Of a stretch of 64,000 nt of DNA, positions 16,836 through 24,215 are shown piece by piece. The position numbers were made by a program, and so were the translations under genes. Source of the DNA: Rhodoferax sp. (GTDB taxonomy: Bacteria > Pseudomonadota > Gammaproteobacteria > Burkholderiales > Burkholderiaceae_C). Where the stretch lies: assembly GCA_024235935.1 (NCBI GenBank), contig JACKLL010000003.1, positions 124,001-188,000 of the forward strand. Reading direction: 5' to 3'. Under the pieces are notes generated by a model that saw only the letters and a program-made list of their open reading frames with translations, was not told the origin of the DNA and searched no databases. Numbering within the stretch: the stretch's first letter is position 1; the number at the start of each line of letters is the position of its first letter.

Positions 16836-16858
16836 CTCCTTACCGGAGGTGCACCACC

Positions 16859-17128
16859 ATGCGAGTAACTGCGACACAAGCCAAAAATCGCTTTGGTGCC
16901 ATGTGCACCCATGCCAAGACCGAACCTGTATTCGTCGAGAAGGATGGGCGAATCGACACCGTCATTCTGTCGGCAGACCAGTTCGACGCGCTCAACTCGA
17001 GCGGCCAGGGAATATCTTTGAAGCAACAAAAGAAGGCGTTCGATCAGACGCACAAAGCATGGATCGACGAACAGAACGCGCGCTTCGAAAAGCATGGCCT
17101 GTGGTGCGATGACCTGCGGGTCTGGTAA
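16859..17128 (+). CDS. Antitoxin: Phd/YefM-like N-terminus with CcdA-like C-terminus
   Basis: An 89-residue antitoxin. Residues 1-46 match the Phd/YefM DNA-binding and dimerisation domain (TATQAKNRFGAMCTHAK, VFVEKDGRIDTVILSADQFDAL). The last 25 residues instead resemble the toxin-binding tail of CcdA, with ARFEKHGLWCDDLRVW aligning to the ARFIEMNGSFADENRDW tail of F-plasmid CcdA. It is followed without a gap by a CcdB-type toxin gene (TAAATG). It should neutralise the toxin with its tail and repress its own operon with the N-terminal domain at the palindrome 16821-16835. The family calls are from motif reading. Confidence 0.85.
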   Translation: MRVTATQAKNRFGAMCTHAKTEPVFVEKDGRIDTVILSADQFDALNSSGQGISLKQQKKAFDQTHKAWIDEQNARFEKHGLWCDDLRVW

Positions 17129-17443
17129 ATGCAGTTCGACGTTTACCAGAACCCAAGTCCGCGGATGCGTGAGCAGTATCCATTTGTTGTCGACATTCAG
17201 AGTGACCTGCTCGGAAGCCTTGCAACCCGGATGGTGGTCCCGCTGGCCGTTACACAATTGGCGTCGGACGACGTCCCGCGTAGCCTGTGCCCGGTTTTCC
17301 CTGTGCAGGGTTTGCAACTGATGCTGCTTCCGTTCGAAGCCGCACCCATCCCCAAACGATTGCTGAAGACCCATGTGCAGTCGCTGAAGCGTTTTGCCAG
17401 CGAAATTGTTGCCGCGATGGACGCCGTAATGAGTGGAGTTTGA
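17129..17443 (+). CDS. ccdB: CcdB-type toxin
   Basis: A 104-residue protein with clear CcdB similarity: MQFDVYQN at the start, FVVDIQSDLL, TRMVVPLA and LCPVFPV correspond to the F-plasmid CcdB core. CcdB poisons DNA gyrase; its last three residues Trp99-Gly100-Ile101 are critical for that. Here the protein ends Ser-Gly-Val, so the key Trp is absent, and gyrase poisoning may be weak or lost. The start codon abuts the antitoxin stop, which implies translational coupling. Its stop codon lies one base before the mutS GTG. Confidence 0.85.
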   Translation: MQFDVYQNPSPRMREQYPFVVDIQSDLLGSLATRMVVPLAVTQLASDDVPRSLCPVFPVQGLQLMLLPFEAAPIPKRLLKTHVQSLKRFASEIVAAMDAVMSGV

Positions 17444-17444
17444 C

Positions 17445-20039
17445 GTGACGGACGACCTCTCCGCCCACACCCCCATGATGCAGCAGTACCTGCGCATCAA
17501 GGCCGAGTTTCCCGATACGCTGGTGCTCTACCGCATGGGCGACTTCTACGAGTTGTTCTTCGGCGATGCCGAGAAGGCCGCGCGGCTGCTCGACATCACG
17601 CTGACCCGGCGCGGGCAGTCGGCGGGCGAGCCGGTCGTGATGGCGGGTGTGCCTTTCCATTCGGTCGAGTCCTACCTCGCGCGCCTGATCAAGCTCGGGG
17701 AGTCGGTCGCCATCTGCGAACAGGTTGGTGACGTCGCCACGGCCAAGGGACCGGTCGAGCGCAAGGTGGTGCGGGTCATCACCCCGGGCACGCTGACCGA
17801 CGCGGAGCTGCTGTCGGACAAGACCGAGTCGGTGCTGATGGCGCTGCACCAGGGGCCGCGCCACCAGTGCGGGCTCGCCTGGTTCAGCGTGACGCAGGCG
17901 CAGCTGCAGTTTGCGCAATGCGCGCCCGACGAGCTGGCGGACTGGATCGCGCGTGTCGGCCCCAGCGAGCTGCTGTACAGCGCCGGCGTGACGCCGGCGT
18001 TCGAGACCCGGCTCAAGGGCTGGTGTACGCAGCACGGCGTGGCCGCGACGGTGCGCCCGCAGTGGCAGTTCGACCCGGCGCTGGGTCAGCGCAAGCTGCT
18101 GGAGCTGTTCAAGGTGGCCAGCCTGGCCACCTGGAATGCGCAGGACCTGCCGCTGGCGCAGGCGGCTGCGGCCGCCCTGCTCGCCTATGCCGAACATACC
18201 CAGGGCCAGCCGCTGCGCCACATCCAGGGCATCGTGGTGCAGCAGCAGGATGACCTGGTGCAGTTGCCGCAGACAACCCGGCGCAACCTTGAACTGGTGG
18301 AGACGCTGCGCGGCGAGCCCTCGCCCACGCTGTTCTCGCTGCTCGATACCTGCCTGACCGGGATGGGCAGCCGCCTGCTGCGGCGCTGGTTGCTGGAGCC
18401 GCAGCGCGACCGCAGCGCGGCGCGCCAGCGGCTGCAGGCCATCACCGCCCTGCGCACCGGGCCCTGGCAGGAACTGCGTGCAGCCATCAAAGGCAGCACC
18501 GACATCGAACGCATCAGCGCCCGCATCGCCCTGCGCCAGGTGCGCCCGCGCGAGCTGGTGGCCTTGCAGCTCACGCTGGACAAGACGGCACAGCTGGCTC
18601 CCCTGGTACTGGAGCAGGACGGCTGGCTGGTCCAGCTCGGCCATGCCTTGAAGGCCCCACCCGGCTGCAGCGAACTGCTGCGCGCCGCGATCCAGGAGAA
18701 CCCTGCTGCACTGGTGCGCGATGGCGGCGTCATCGCCACCGGTTTCGACACCGAACTCGACGAGCTGCGCGCGATCCAGGACAACTGCGATGGCTTCCTG
18801 CTCGATCTCGAACAACGCGAACGCGCCCGCACCGGCATCGCCAATCTGCGGGTGCAGTTCAACAAGGTGCACGGCTTCTACATCGAAGTCACCCAGGGAC
18901 AGGCCGACAAGGTTCCGGCCGACTACCGGCGCCGCCAGACGCTGAAGAACGCCGAGCGTTTCATCACGCCCGAACTGAAGGCCTTCGAAGACAAGGCGCT
19001 GAGCGCGCAGGAGCGTGCGCTGGCGCGTGAGAAATTCCTGTATGAGCAGCTGCTCGACGCGCTGCAGGCCCATGTGCCGCTGCTGAACAGCGTCGCGCAG
19101 GCGCTGGCCACGCTGGACGTGCTGGGCGCCCTGTGCGAACGGTCGCTGACGCTGGACTGGTGCGCACCGCAATTCGTCGCCGAACCCTGCATCGAGATCC
19201 AGGCCGGTCGGCACCCGGTGGTGCAGGCCCGGCTGGCCGAGACCAGCAGCGGCGCCTTCATCGCCAACAACACCAGCCTGAACAGCCGCCAGCGCATGCT
19301 GGTCGTGACAGGCCCCAACATGGGCGGCAAATCCACCTACATGCGGCAGATCGCGGTCATCGTCTTGCTCGCCTGCATCGGCAGCTACGTGCCCGCCAGC
19401 GCCTGCCGGCTGGGGCCGATCGACGCCATCCATACCCGTATCGGCGCTGCCGACGATCTGGCCAATGCGCAGTCGACCTTCATGCTGGAGATGACCGAGG
19501 CGGCGCAAATTCTGCACAGTGCCACGGCCCATTCGCTGGTCTTGATGGACGAGATCGGCCGCGGCACCTCGACCTTCGACGGCCTGGCACTGGCCAGTGC
19601 GATCGCCAGCCACCTGCATGGCAAGTCGCAGGCGTTCACGCTGTTCGCGACGCACTATTTCGAGCTCACCGAGTTCCCGGCCACGCACCATGGCGCGGCC
19701 AACGTGCACGTGGGCGCGGCCGAGTCGGGTCGCGACATCGTGTTCCTGCATGAGGTACAGGCCGGCCCGGCGAGCCGTAGCTACGGCATCCAGGTGGCAC
19801 GGCTGGCCGGCGTGCCGGCCTCGGTGCTCAACCACGCACAGCATGCACTGGCGGCGCTGGAGATCAGCGCCAGCGCCCACCAGGCGCAGGTCGACCTGTT
19901 TGCGGCGCCGCCCGAGCCGGTCCAGCCACAGGCAAGCGCCCTGGAGGCGGAACTCGCGCGCATCGACCCCGATGCGCTGAGCCCGCGCGATGCGCTGGAG
20001 GCCTTGTACCGGCTCAAGAAGCTGGGCAGCACCTCTTGA
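17445..20039 (+). CDS. mutS: DNA mismatch repair protein MutS
   Basis: An 864-residue mismatch-recognition ATPase. The mismatch-contacting motif is in YRMGDFYELFFGDA near residue 33. Core and lever domains follow, and the C-terminal ATPase has Walker A GPNMGGKST (about residues 622-630), Walker B LVLMDEIGRGTSTFDG and the THYFELTE segment. I choose GTG at 17445: GGAG lies seven bases upstream and MTDDLSAHTPMMQQYL is the usual family start. GTG at 17433 would overlap ccdB by 11 bases, and ATG 17475 would cut conserved residues. Its ribosome-binding site is inside the end of ccdB, so expression may be tied to the toxin-antitoxin operon. Confidence 0.96.
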   Translation: MTDDLSAHTPMMQQYLRIKAEFPDTLVLYRMGDFYELFFGDAEKAARLLDITLTRRGQSAGEPVVMAGVPFHSVESYLARLIKLGESVAICEQVGDVATAKGPVERKVVRVITPGTLTDAELLSDKTESVLMALHQGPRHQCGLAWFSVTQAQLQFAQCAPDELADWIARVGPSELLYSAGVTPAFETRLKGWCTQHGVAATVRPQWQFDPALGQRKLLELFKVASLATWNAQDLPLAQAAAAALLAYAEHTQGQPLRHIQGIVVQQQDDLVQLPQTTRRNLELVETLRGEPSPTLFSLLDTCLTGMGSRLLRRWLLEPQRDRSAARQRLQAITALRTGPWQELRAAIKGSTDIERISARIALRQVRPRELVALQLTLDKTAQLAPLVLEQDGWLVQLGHALKAPPGCSELLRAAIQENPAALVRDGGVIATGFDTELDELRAIQDNCDGFLLDLEQRERARTGIANLRVQFNKVHGFYIEVTQGQADKVPADYRRRQTLKNAERFITPELKAFEDKALSAQERALAREKFLYEQLLDALQAHVPLLNSVAQALATLDVLGALCERSLTLDWCAPQFVAEPCIEIQAGRHPVVQARLAETSSGAFIANNTSLNSRQRMLVVTGPNMGGKSTYMRQIAVIVLLACIGSYVPASACRLGPIDAIHTRIGAADDLANAQSTFMLEMTEAAQILHSATAHSLVLMDEIGRGTSTFDGLALASAIASHLHGKSQAFTLFATHYFELTEFPATHHGAANVHVGAAESGRDIVFLHEVQAGPASRSYGIQVARLAGVPASVLNHAQHALAALEISASAHQAQVDLFAAPPEPVQPQASALEAELARIDPDALSPRDALEALYRLKKLGSTS

Positions 20040-20122
20040 GCGAAACTCCCTGCCCTTCGCCGCATCGGTGGCATGATTCCGTCGCCACCCTATCCACAGA
20101 CCCGCACCCCGAAGACCACCCC

Positions 20123-20950
20123 ATGACCTACTGCGTCGCCATCAAACTCAACGCCGGCCTGGTGTTCCTGTCCGACTCCCGCACCAACGCGGGGCTCGAC
20201 CAGATCAGCACCTTTCGCAAGATCATCGTCTACGAAAAGCCGGGTGACCGCTTCATGGTGCTACTGTCGGCCGGCAACCTGAGCATCTCGCAGTCGGTGC
20301 GCGAGATCCTGCAGGTCGAGCGCCTCAAGGAAGCCGGCGACGAAGAGGCGCTGACGATCTGGAACGCCACCAGCATGTTCGACGTCGCCCGCGTGCTGGG
20401 CGCGGCGATCCGCCATGTGCACCAGCGCGATGGCGAATCGCTGAAGGAGGCCGGTGTCGACTTCAACGTGTCGATTCTGCTCGGTGGCCAGATCAAGGGC
20501 GAAGCCATGCGCCTGTTCCAGGTCTATGCGGCAGGCAATTTCATCGAAACCACCCCCGAAACGCCCTTTTTCCAGATCGGCGAATCCAAGTACGGCAAGC
20601 CGGTGCTGGACCGTGTCATCACACCGGACACGCCACTGAACGAGGCCGCCAAGTGCGCGCTGGTGTCGATGGATTCCACGCTCAAGTCCAACCTGTCCGT
20701 CGGCCTGCCGCTGGACCTGGTGGTGTACGAAAACAATGCGCTGCAGACCGACAAGATCGTCTGCATCGACGAACACAACCCGTACTACCAGATGATGCAC
20801 AACAGCTGGGGGCACAAGCTGCGTGAGGTGTTCGACAGCATCGAGGACCCGATGTGGCAAGGCGAGCAGACCGAGATCCCCTTGATGGTCGAGGCCCAGC
20901 GCAACAAGCCGCTGAAGAAGATCCGCACCCCCCAGGAGAAGCTGATCTGA
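20123..20950 (+). CDS. Anbu-type proteasome-like peptidase
   Basis: A 275-residue protein beginning MTYCVAIKLNAGLVFLSDSRTNAG, the diagnostic N-terminus of Anbu, the bacterial ancestral beta-subunit-like Ntn hydrolase related to HslV and 20S beta subunits. Removal of Met1 would expose Thr2 as the nucleophile. The first in-frame ATG preserving this N-terminus is at 20123; upstream codons are unlikely. In other bacteria Anbu usually sits with transglutaminase-like, alpha-E and ATP-grasp genes; none are here. Instead its stop overlaps the start of an alpha/beta hydrolase gene by one base. Its substrate is unknown. Confidence 0.88.
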   Translation: MTYCVAIKLNAGLVFLSDSRTNAGLDQISTFRKIIVYEKPGDRFMVLLSAGNLSISQSVREILQVERLKEAGDEEALTIWNATSMFDVARVLGAAIRHVHQRDGESLKEAGVDFNVSILLGGQIKGEAMRLFQVYAAGNFIETTPETPFFQIGESKYGKPVLDRVITPDTPLNEAAKCALVSMDSTLKSNLSVGLPLDLVVYENNALQTDKIVCIDEHNPYYQMMHNSWGHKLREVFDSIEDPMWQGEQTEIPLMVEAQRNKPLKKIRTPQEKLI

Positions 20951-21753
20951 TGGCGCTGCTGGTCTTCTCCCACGCCAACAGCTTTCCGGCCAGCACCTAC
21001 CGGGTGCTGTTTCGCCATCTGCGCGCGCGCAAGATGTCGGTCAAGGCGATCGAGAAATTCGGCCATGACCCGCAGTACCCGGTCACCAACAACTGGCCGC
21101 ATCTGGTGCAGCAGCTGGCCGACTTCGCGCAGGCCGAGGTGGACAAGGCCGGAGAGCCGGCATTCCTGGTCGGCCATTCGCTGGGCGGCTTTCTCAGCCT
21201 GATGGCGGCGGCGCGGTATCCGGCCCTGGTGCGTGGCGTCGTGATGCTGGACTCACCCGTGCTCGGTGGCTGGCGCGCGACCACGCTGGGTCTGATCAAG
21301 AGCACCCAGATCGTCGCCGCGGTGTCACCGGGTGCGGTCAGCCAGCGCCGGCGCAACAGCTGGCCCGACCAGGATGCGGCACTGGCGCACTTCCAGTCCA
21401 AGAAGGCTTTTGCACGCTGGGAGCCGGAGATGCTGCAGGACTACGTGCGCCATGGCACGCACGACCAGGACGGGCAGCGGGTGCTGAGCTTCGACCGTGC
21501 GATCGAGACCGCCATCTACAACCACCTGCCGCACAACCTGGAGCGGCTGCTGCGACGCCACCCGCTCAAGTGCCCGGTCGCCTTCATTGGCGGTCTGCAA
21601 TCGAAGGAGATGAAACAGGTGGGCATGGACATGACCGAGCGGCTGACCAAGGGCCGCATCACGATGCTGGACGGCAGCCACCTGTTCCCGATGGAGAAGC
21701 CACTGGCCACGGCCGCGGCCATCGAAGCAGCGACGCTGAACATGCTGGCCTGA
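20950..21753 (+). CDS. Alpha/beta-fold hydrolase
   Basis: A 267-residue serine hydrolase of the alpha/beta fold. The nucleophile elbow is GHSLGG at about residues 75-80, and a C-terminal GSHLFPMEKP segment carries the likely catalytic His. It starts with ATG at 20950 inside the stop of the Anbu gene (TGATG), so the two genes are translationally coupled. No lid or substrate signature is evident; an esterase or thioesterase role is possible but unproven. Confidence 0.85.
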   Translation: MALLVFSHANSFPASTYRVLFRHLRARKMSVKAIEKFGHDPQYPVTNNWPHLVQQLADFAQAEVDKAGEPAFLVGHSLGGFLSLMAAARYPALVRGVVMLDSPVLGGWRATTLGLIKSTQIVAAVSPGAVSQRRRNSWPDQDAALAHFQSKKAFARWEPEMLQDYVRHGTHDQDGQRVLSFDRAIETAIYNHLPHNLERLLRRHPLKCPVAFIGGLQSKEMKQVGMDMTERLTKGRITMLDGSHLFPMEKPLATAAAIEAATLNMLA

Positions 21754-21792
21754 GCCACCTGCGCTGGCCGTGCCGGTGCCCGGCGCTGGTGC

Positions 21793-22626
21793 TCAGTCCG
21801 CCCAGGTCACGACGCCGGTCCAGGCCGTGGCCAGCACGACGAGGCCGAACGCGATGCGGTACCAGGCAAAGCCGACAAAGGTGTGGCTGGCGATGTAGCG
21901 CAGCAACCACCGGATGCACAGCCAGGCGCTGATGAACGAGAACAGCAGGCCGACCGCAAACATCGGCACGTCCGACCATGCGAGCAAGGCCCGCTCCTTG
22001 TACAAGCTGTAGACACCGGCACCGATCAGCGTCGGGATCGCCAGGAAGAACGAGAAGTCGGTCGCGGCCTTGCGCGACAAGCCCATCAGCATGCCGCCGA
22101 TGATGGTAGCGCCGCTGCGGCTGGTGCCGGGAATCATCGCCAGGCACTGCACCAGGCCCACCTTGAGCGCATCCGTCCAGCGCATCGCGTCGACACTCAG
22201 GATCCGCGGTGCGGTCTCGCTGCGGCTGTGCCGGCGCTCGGCCCACAGGATGATGAATCCACCGATGATGAAGGCACTGGCCACGACTACCGGCGTGAAC
22301 AGATGGGCCTTGATCGCCTTGCCGAACAGCAGGCCGAGGATCACCGCCGGGAAAAAGGCGATCAGCACGTTGAGCGCAAAGCGCTGCGCCTGTTCCTTGT
22401 GCGGCAACTCCACCAGCGTATCGCGGATCTTCTGCCAGTAGACGATGATGACGGCCAGGATGGCGCCGGTCTGGATCGCGATATCGAAGACCTTGGCCTT
22501 CGCGTCGTCCATGCCGAGCAAGGCACCCGTGAGGATCAGGTGGCCGGTCGACGAGATCGGCAGAAACTCGGTCAGGCCTTCGACAATACCCATGACGGCC
22601 GCTTTGGCCAATACGATCAGATCCAC
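21793..22626 (-). CDS. uppP: Undecaprenyl-diphosphatase UppP (BacA)
   Basis: A 277-residue polytopic membrane enzyme that recycles undecaprenyl pyrophosphate to the monophosphate carrier for peptidoglycan synthesis. The two signature loops are present: EGLTEFLPISSTGHL at residues 16-30 and IPGTSRSGAT near residue 165, with catalytic Glu, Ser, His and Arg residues. Length and hydrophobic pattern are normal. It also gives basal bacitracin resistance in other bacteria. It is convergent with the alpha/beta hydrolase gene and separated by 74 bases from the Spy-like gene on the same strand. Confidence 0.95.
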   Translation of the reverse strand: MDLIVLAKAAVMGIVEGLTEFLPISSTGHLILTGALLGMDDAKAKVFDIAIQTGAILAVIIVYWQKIRDTLVELPHKEQAQRFALNVLIAFFPAVILGLLFGKAIKAHLFTPVVVASAFIIGGFIILWAERRHSRSETAPRILSVDAMRWTDALKVGLVQCLAMIPGTSRSGATIIGGMLMGLSRKAATDFSFFLAIPTLIGAGVYSLYKERALLAWSDVPMFAVGLLFSFISAWLCIRWLLRYIASHTFVGFAWYRIAFGLVVLATAWTGVVTWAD

Positions 22627-22700
22627 GCGAACTCCTGTTTGGAGCAGGAATTATCGCTGCGCCACGCGACCGGCCGTCGCGCCGTCACACAGCGGACGCA

Positions 22701-23105
22701 TTACTTGCCCGGCGCGACGGGCGGATGGCCGACGGTCGCATGGGCATTGCGGCGCTCCTCCGCCTTGGCCTGCATCAATTCGTAGGCGGCACGCTGGTCG
22801 GGCGTCAGCATTTCATTGATGCGCAGGTGCATGTCGTCCACCAGCTTGCGCCTTGCCGAAGCCTGCTCGGCCACCGGGAGCGTCGCGACCGCCACCAGTT
22901 TGGGTCGGGTTTGCACGAAGATGGCATCCAGCTTCTTCTGCTGGGCCGGTTTCAGATCCAGCCCCTGCACCAGATGCGTGCGCTGGGAGGCAAAGTAATC
23001 GTCCACCGTCTGGGTCTGGGCCTGGGCAGACGTCACCGCCGCTGCCTGCGGACTGATCCACGCCAGCGCAAGCGCCATCAGCACGCTGTAGAGAATTTTG
23101 CTCAT
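22701..23105 (-). CDS. Spy/CpxP-like periplasmic LTxxQ-motif protein
   Basis: A 134-residue exported protein: a signal peptide of about 23-30 residues, then a helical domain with two degenerate LTxxQ repeats (LKPAQQKKLDAIF and LTPDQRAAYELM). This places it with the Spy/CpxP/ZraP group of periplasmic chaperones or metal sensors. A TAGAAT hexamer (reverse strand of 23112-23117) lies only six bases before the ATG, so the transcript could be leaderless. It is divergent from the membrane-protein and LytTR cluster at 23320-27465. Confidence 0.75.
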   Translation of the reverse strand: MSKILYSVLMALALAWISPQAAAVTSAQAQTQTVDDYFASQRTHLVQGLDLKPAQQKKLDAIFVQTRPKLVAVATLPVAEQASARRKLVDDMHLRINEMLTPDQRAAYELMQAKAEERRNAHATVGHPPVAPGK

Positions 23106-23319
23106 GATCCGATTCTAGGAAGCGCTGCACGCAACACAAACCCGTACCGGCGCATTTTTGTAAAGCCGGTGCAAAGCCGTTCGCGCCACGCAGCTGCAGT
23201 TCGCGCCTGTTCCCGCGCATTTCATCGCATGGCGGTCGCGCCAGACGGCCATCGCAGGCAAAGTAGCAGCCATCGACGAACACCCGCCTGGCCCTTGCAA
23301 CCAGGCACAGGACATTGCC

Positions 23320-23898
23320 ATGATGATTTTTCAACTTGTTGCACACCAGCCCCAGGCCCTGGGGACCATCGTGCGCCACACACCGCACTGGGTCTGGGGA
23401 TTGCTCGCTGCCCTCCTTGCCCTGGGCGCAAGCCAGCTGGCGCCGCGGCGCGCCAGCCCCTTGCGGGTCTGCCTGGTGCCGGTATCGCTGACCATTTTTG
23501 CGATCTATGGCCTGGTCGCCGCATTTGGCGGCTCGGGGCAGGAGGCTGGCGCGGCAGGCGCCTGGCTGGGGGCCACGATCGGTTCCCTCGCACTGAGCTT
23601 GTGGCGCTTTCCGGCTCCCTTGGCCGGAACCCGATTCGACCCGGCGACAAACACCTTCGCGTTGCCCGGCAGTGTGCTGCCGCTGCTGTTGATCGCAGGC
23701 ATCTTTCTCACCAAATACATCGTCGGCATCGAGCTGGCCCTGCAACCGTCCCAGGCCCAGAGTGCGCCGTTCGTGCTGACCGTCGCTCTTCTCTACGGCG
23801 CCTTCAACGGCCTGTTCGTGGCCCGACTGGCACGCCTGTGGCGGCTGACCCGCGTACATCCCTCCCGTTTCGCAACACCCCAGACCCTCAAACTCTGA
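23320..23898 (+). CDS. DUF6622-like integral membrane protein
   Basis: A 192-residue protein with five to six hydrophobic segments. The N-terminal part (IVRHTPHWVWGLLAALLALGASQ) resembles small uncharacterised membrane proteins that I associate with DUF6622; this name is from memory. It starts a run of same-strand genes with short gaps reaching to the LytTR response regulator at 27465. Function is unknown. Confidence 0.65.
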   Translation: MMIFQLVAHQPQALGTIVRHTPHWVWGLLAALLALGASQLAPRRASPLRVCLVPVSLTIFAIYGLVAAFGGSGQEAGAAGAWLGATIGSLALSLWRFPAPLAGTRFDPATNTFALPGSVLPLLLIAGIFLTKYIVGIELALQPSQAQSAPFVLTVALLYGAFNGLFVARLARLWRLTRVHPSRFATPQTLKL

Positions 23899-23909
23899 AG
23901 GAAGCCACC

Positions 23910-24215
23910 ATGACCCGTGCATCCACCCCCCTGCCCTTGTCCGACGCCATGGAGAAGCTCGCACGCAAACGCGCCGGCATGCGCCTGGGCTGGCTGATCC
24001 ACGCCATGGTCTTCGTCGCCGTGAACCTGCTGCTGGCGACGCTGTCGTATCTCTCGGGCCGGCACTGGGCCATATTTCCCTTTCTGGGCTGGGGCCTGGG
24101 CCTGGCCATCCACGGGATGGTGGTCTGGCTCGCCCTTCCGGGCTCCGGCCTCTACCAGCGCATGCTCGCCCGCGAGCGTGAGCGCCTGCAGAACCCGCAC
24201 AGCACCTGGGCGTGA
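23910..24215 (+). CDS. 2TM domain-containing protein
   Basis: A 101-residue protein with a short cytoplasmic N-terminus, two transmembrane helices (about residues 27-48 and 52-75) joined by a tight loop, and a basic C-terminal helix (RMLARERERLQN). It matches the 2TM domain, which in other bacteria is often found next to or fused to LytS-type histidine kinases. It is a paralogue of the 25263-25571 protein: both have RRAG/KRAG, LGW, a His-Ala pair and a GWGLGL segment. It overlaps the next gene by four bases. Confidence 0.8.
   Translation: MTRASTPLPLSDAMEKLARKRAGMRLGWLIHAMVFVAVNLLLATLSYLSGRHWAIFPFLGWGLGLAIHGMVVWLALPGSGLYQRMLARERERLQNPHSTWA

Noticed and set aside
17433..17444. Upstream GTG as the mutS start, overlapping ccdB
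   Set aside because: The GTG at 17445 has better ribosome-binding spacing and the expected N-terminus; the longer form adds only four atypical residues.
17250..19880. An 876-codon minus-strand frame opposite mutS
   Set aside because: Complementary-strand artefact of high third-position GC in mutS; no motif and no ribosome-binding site.
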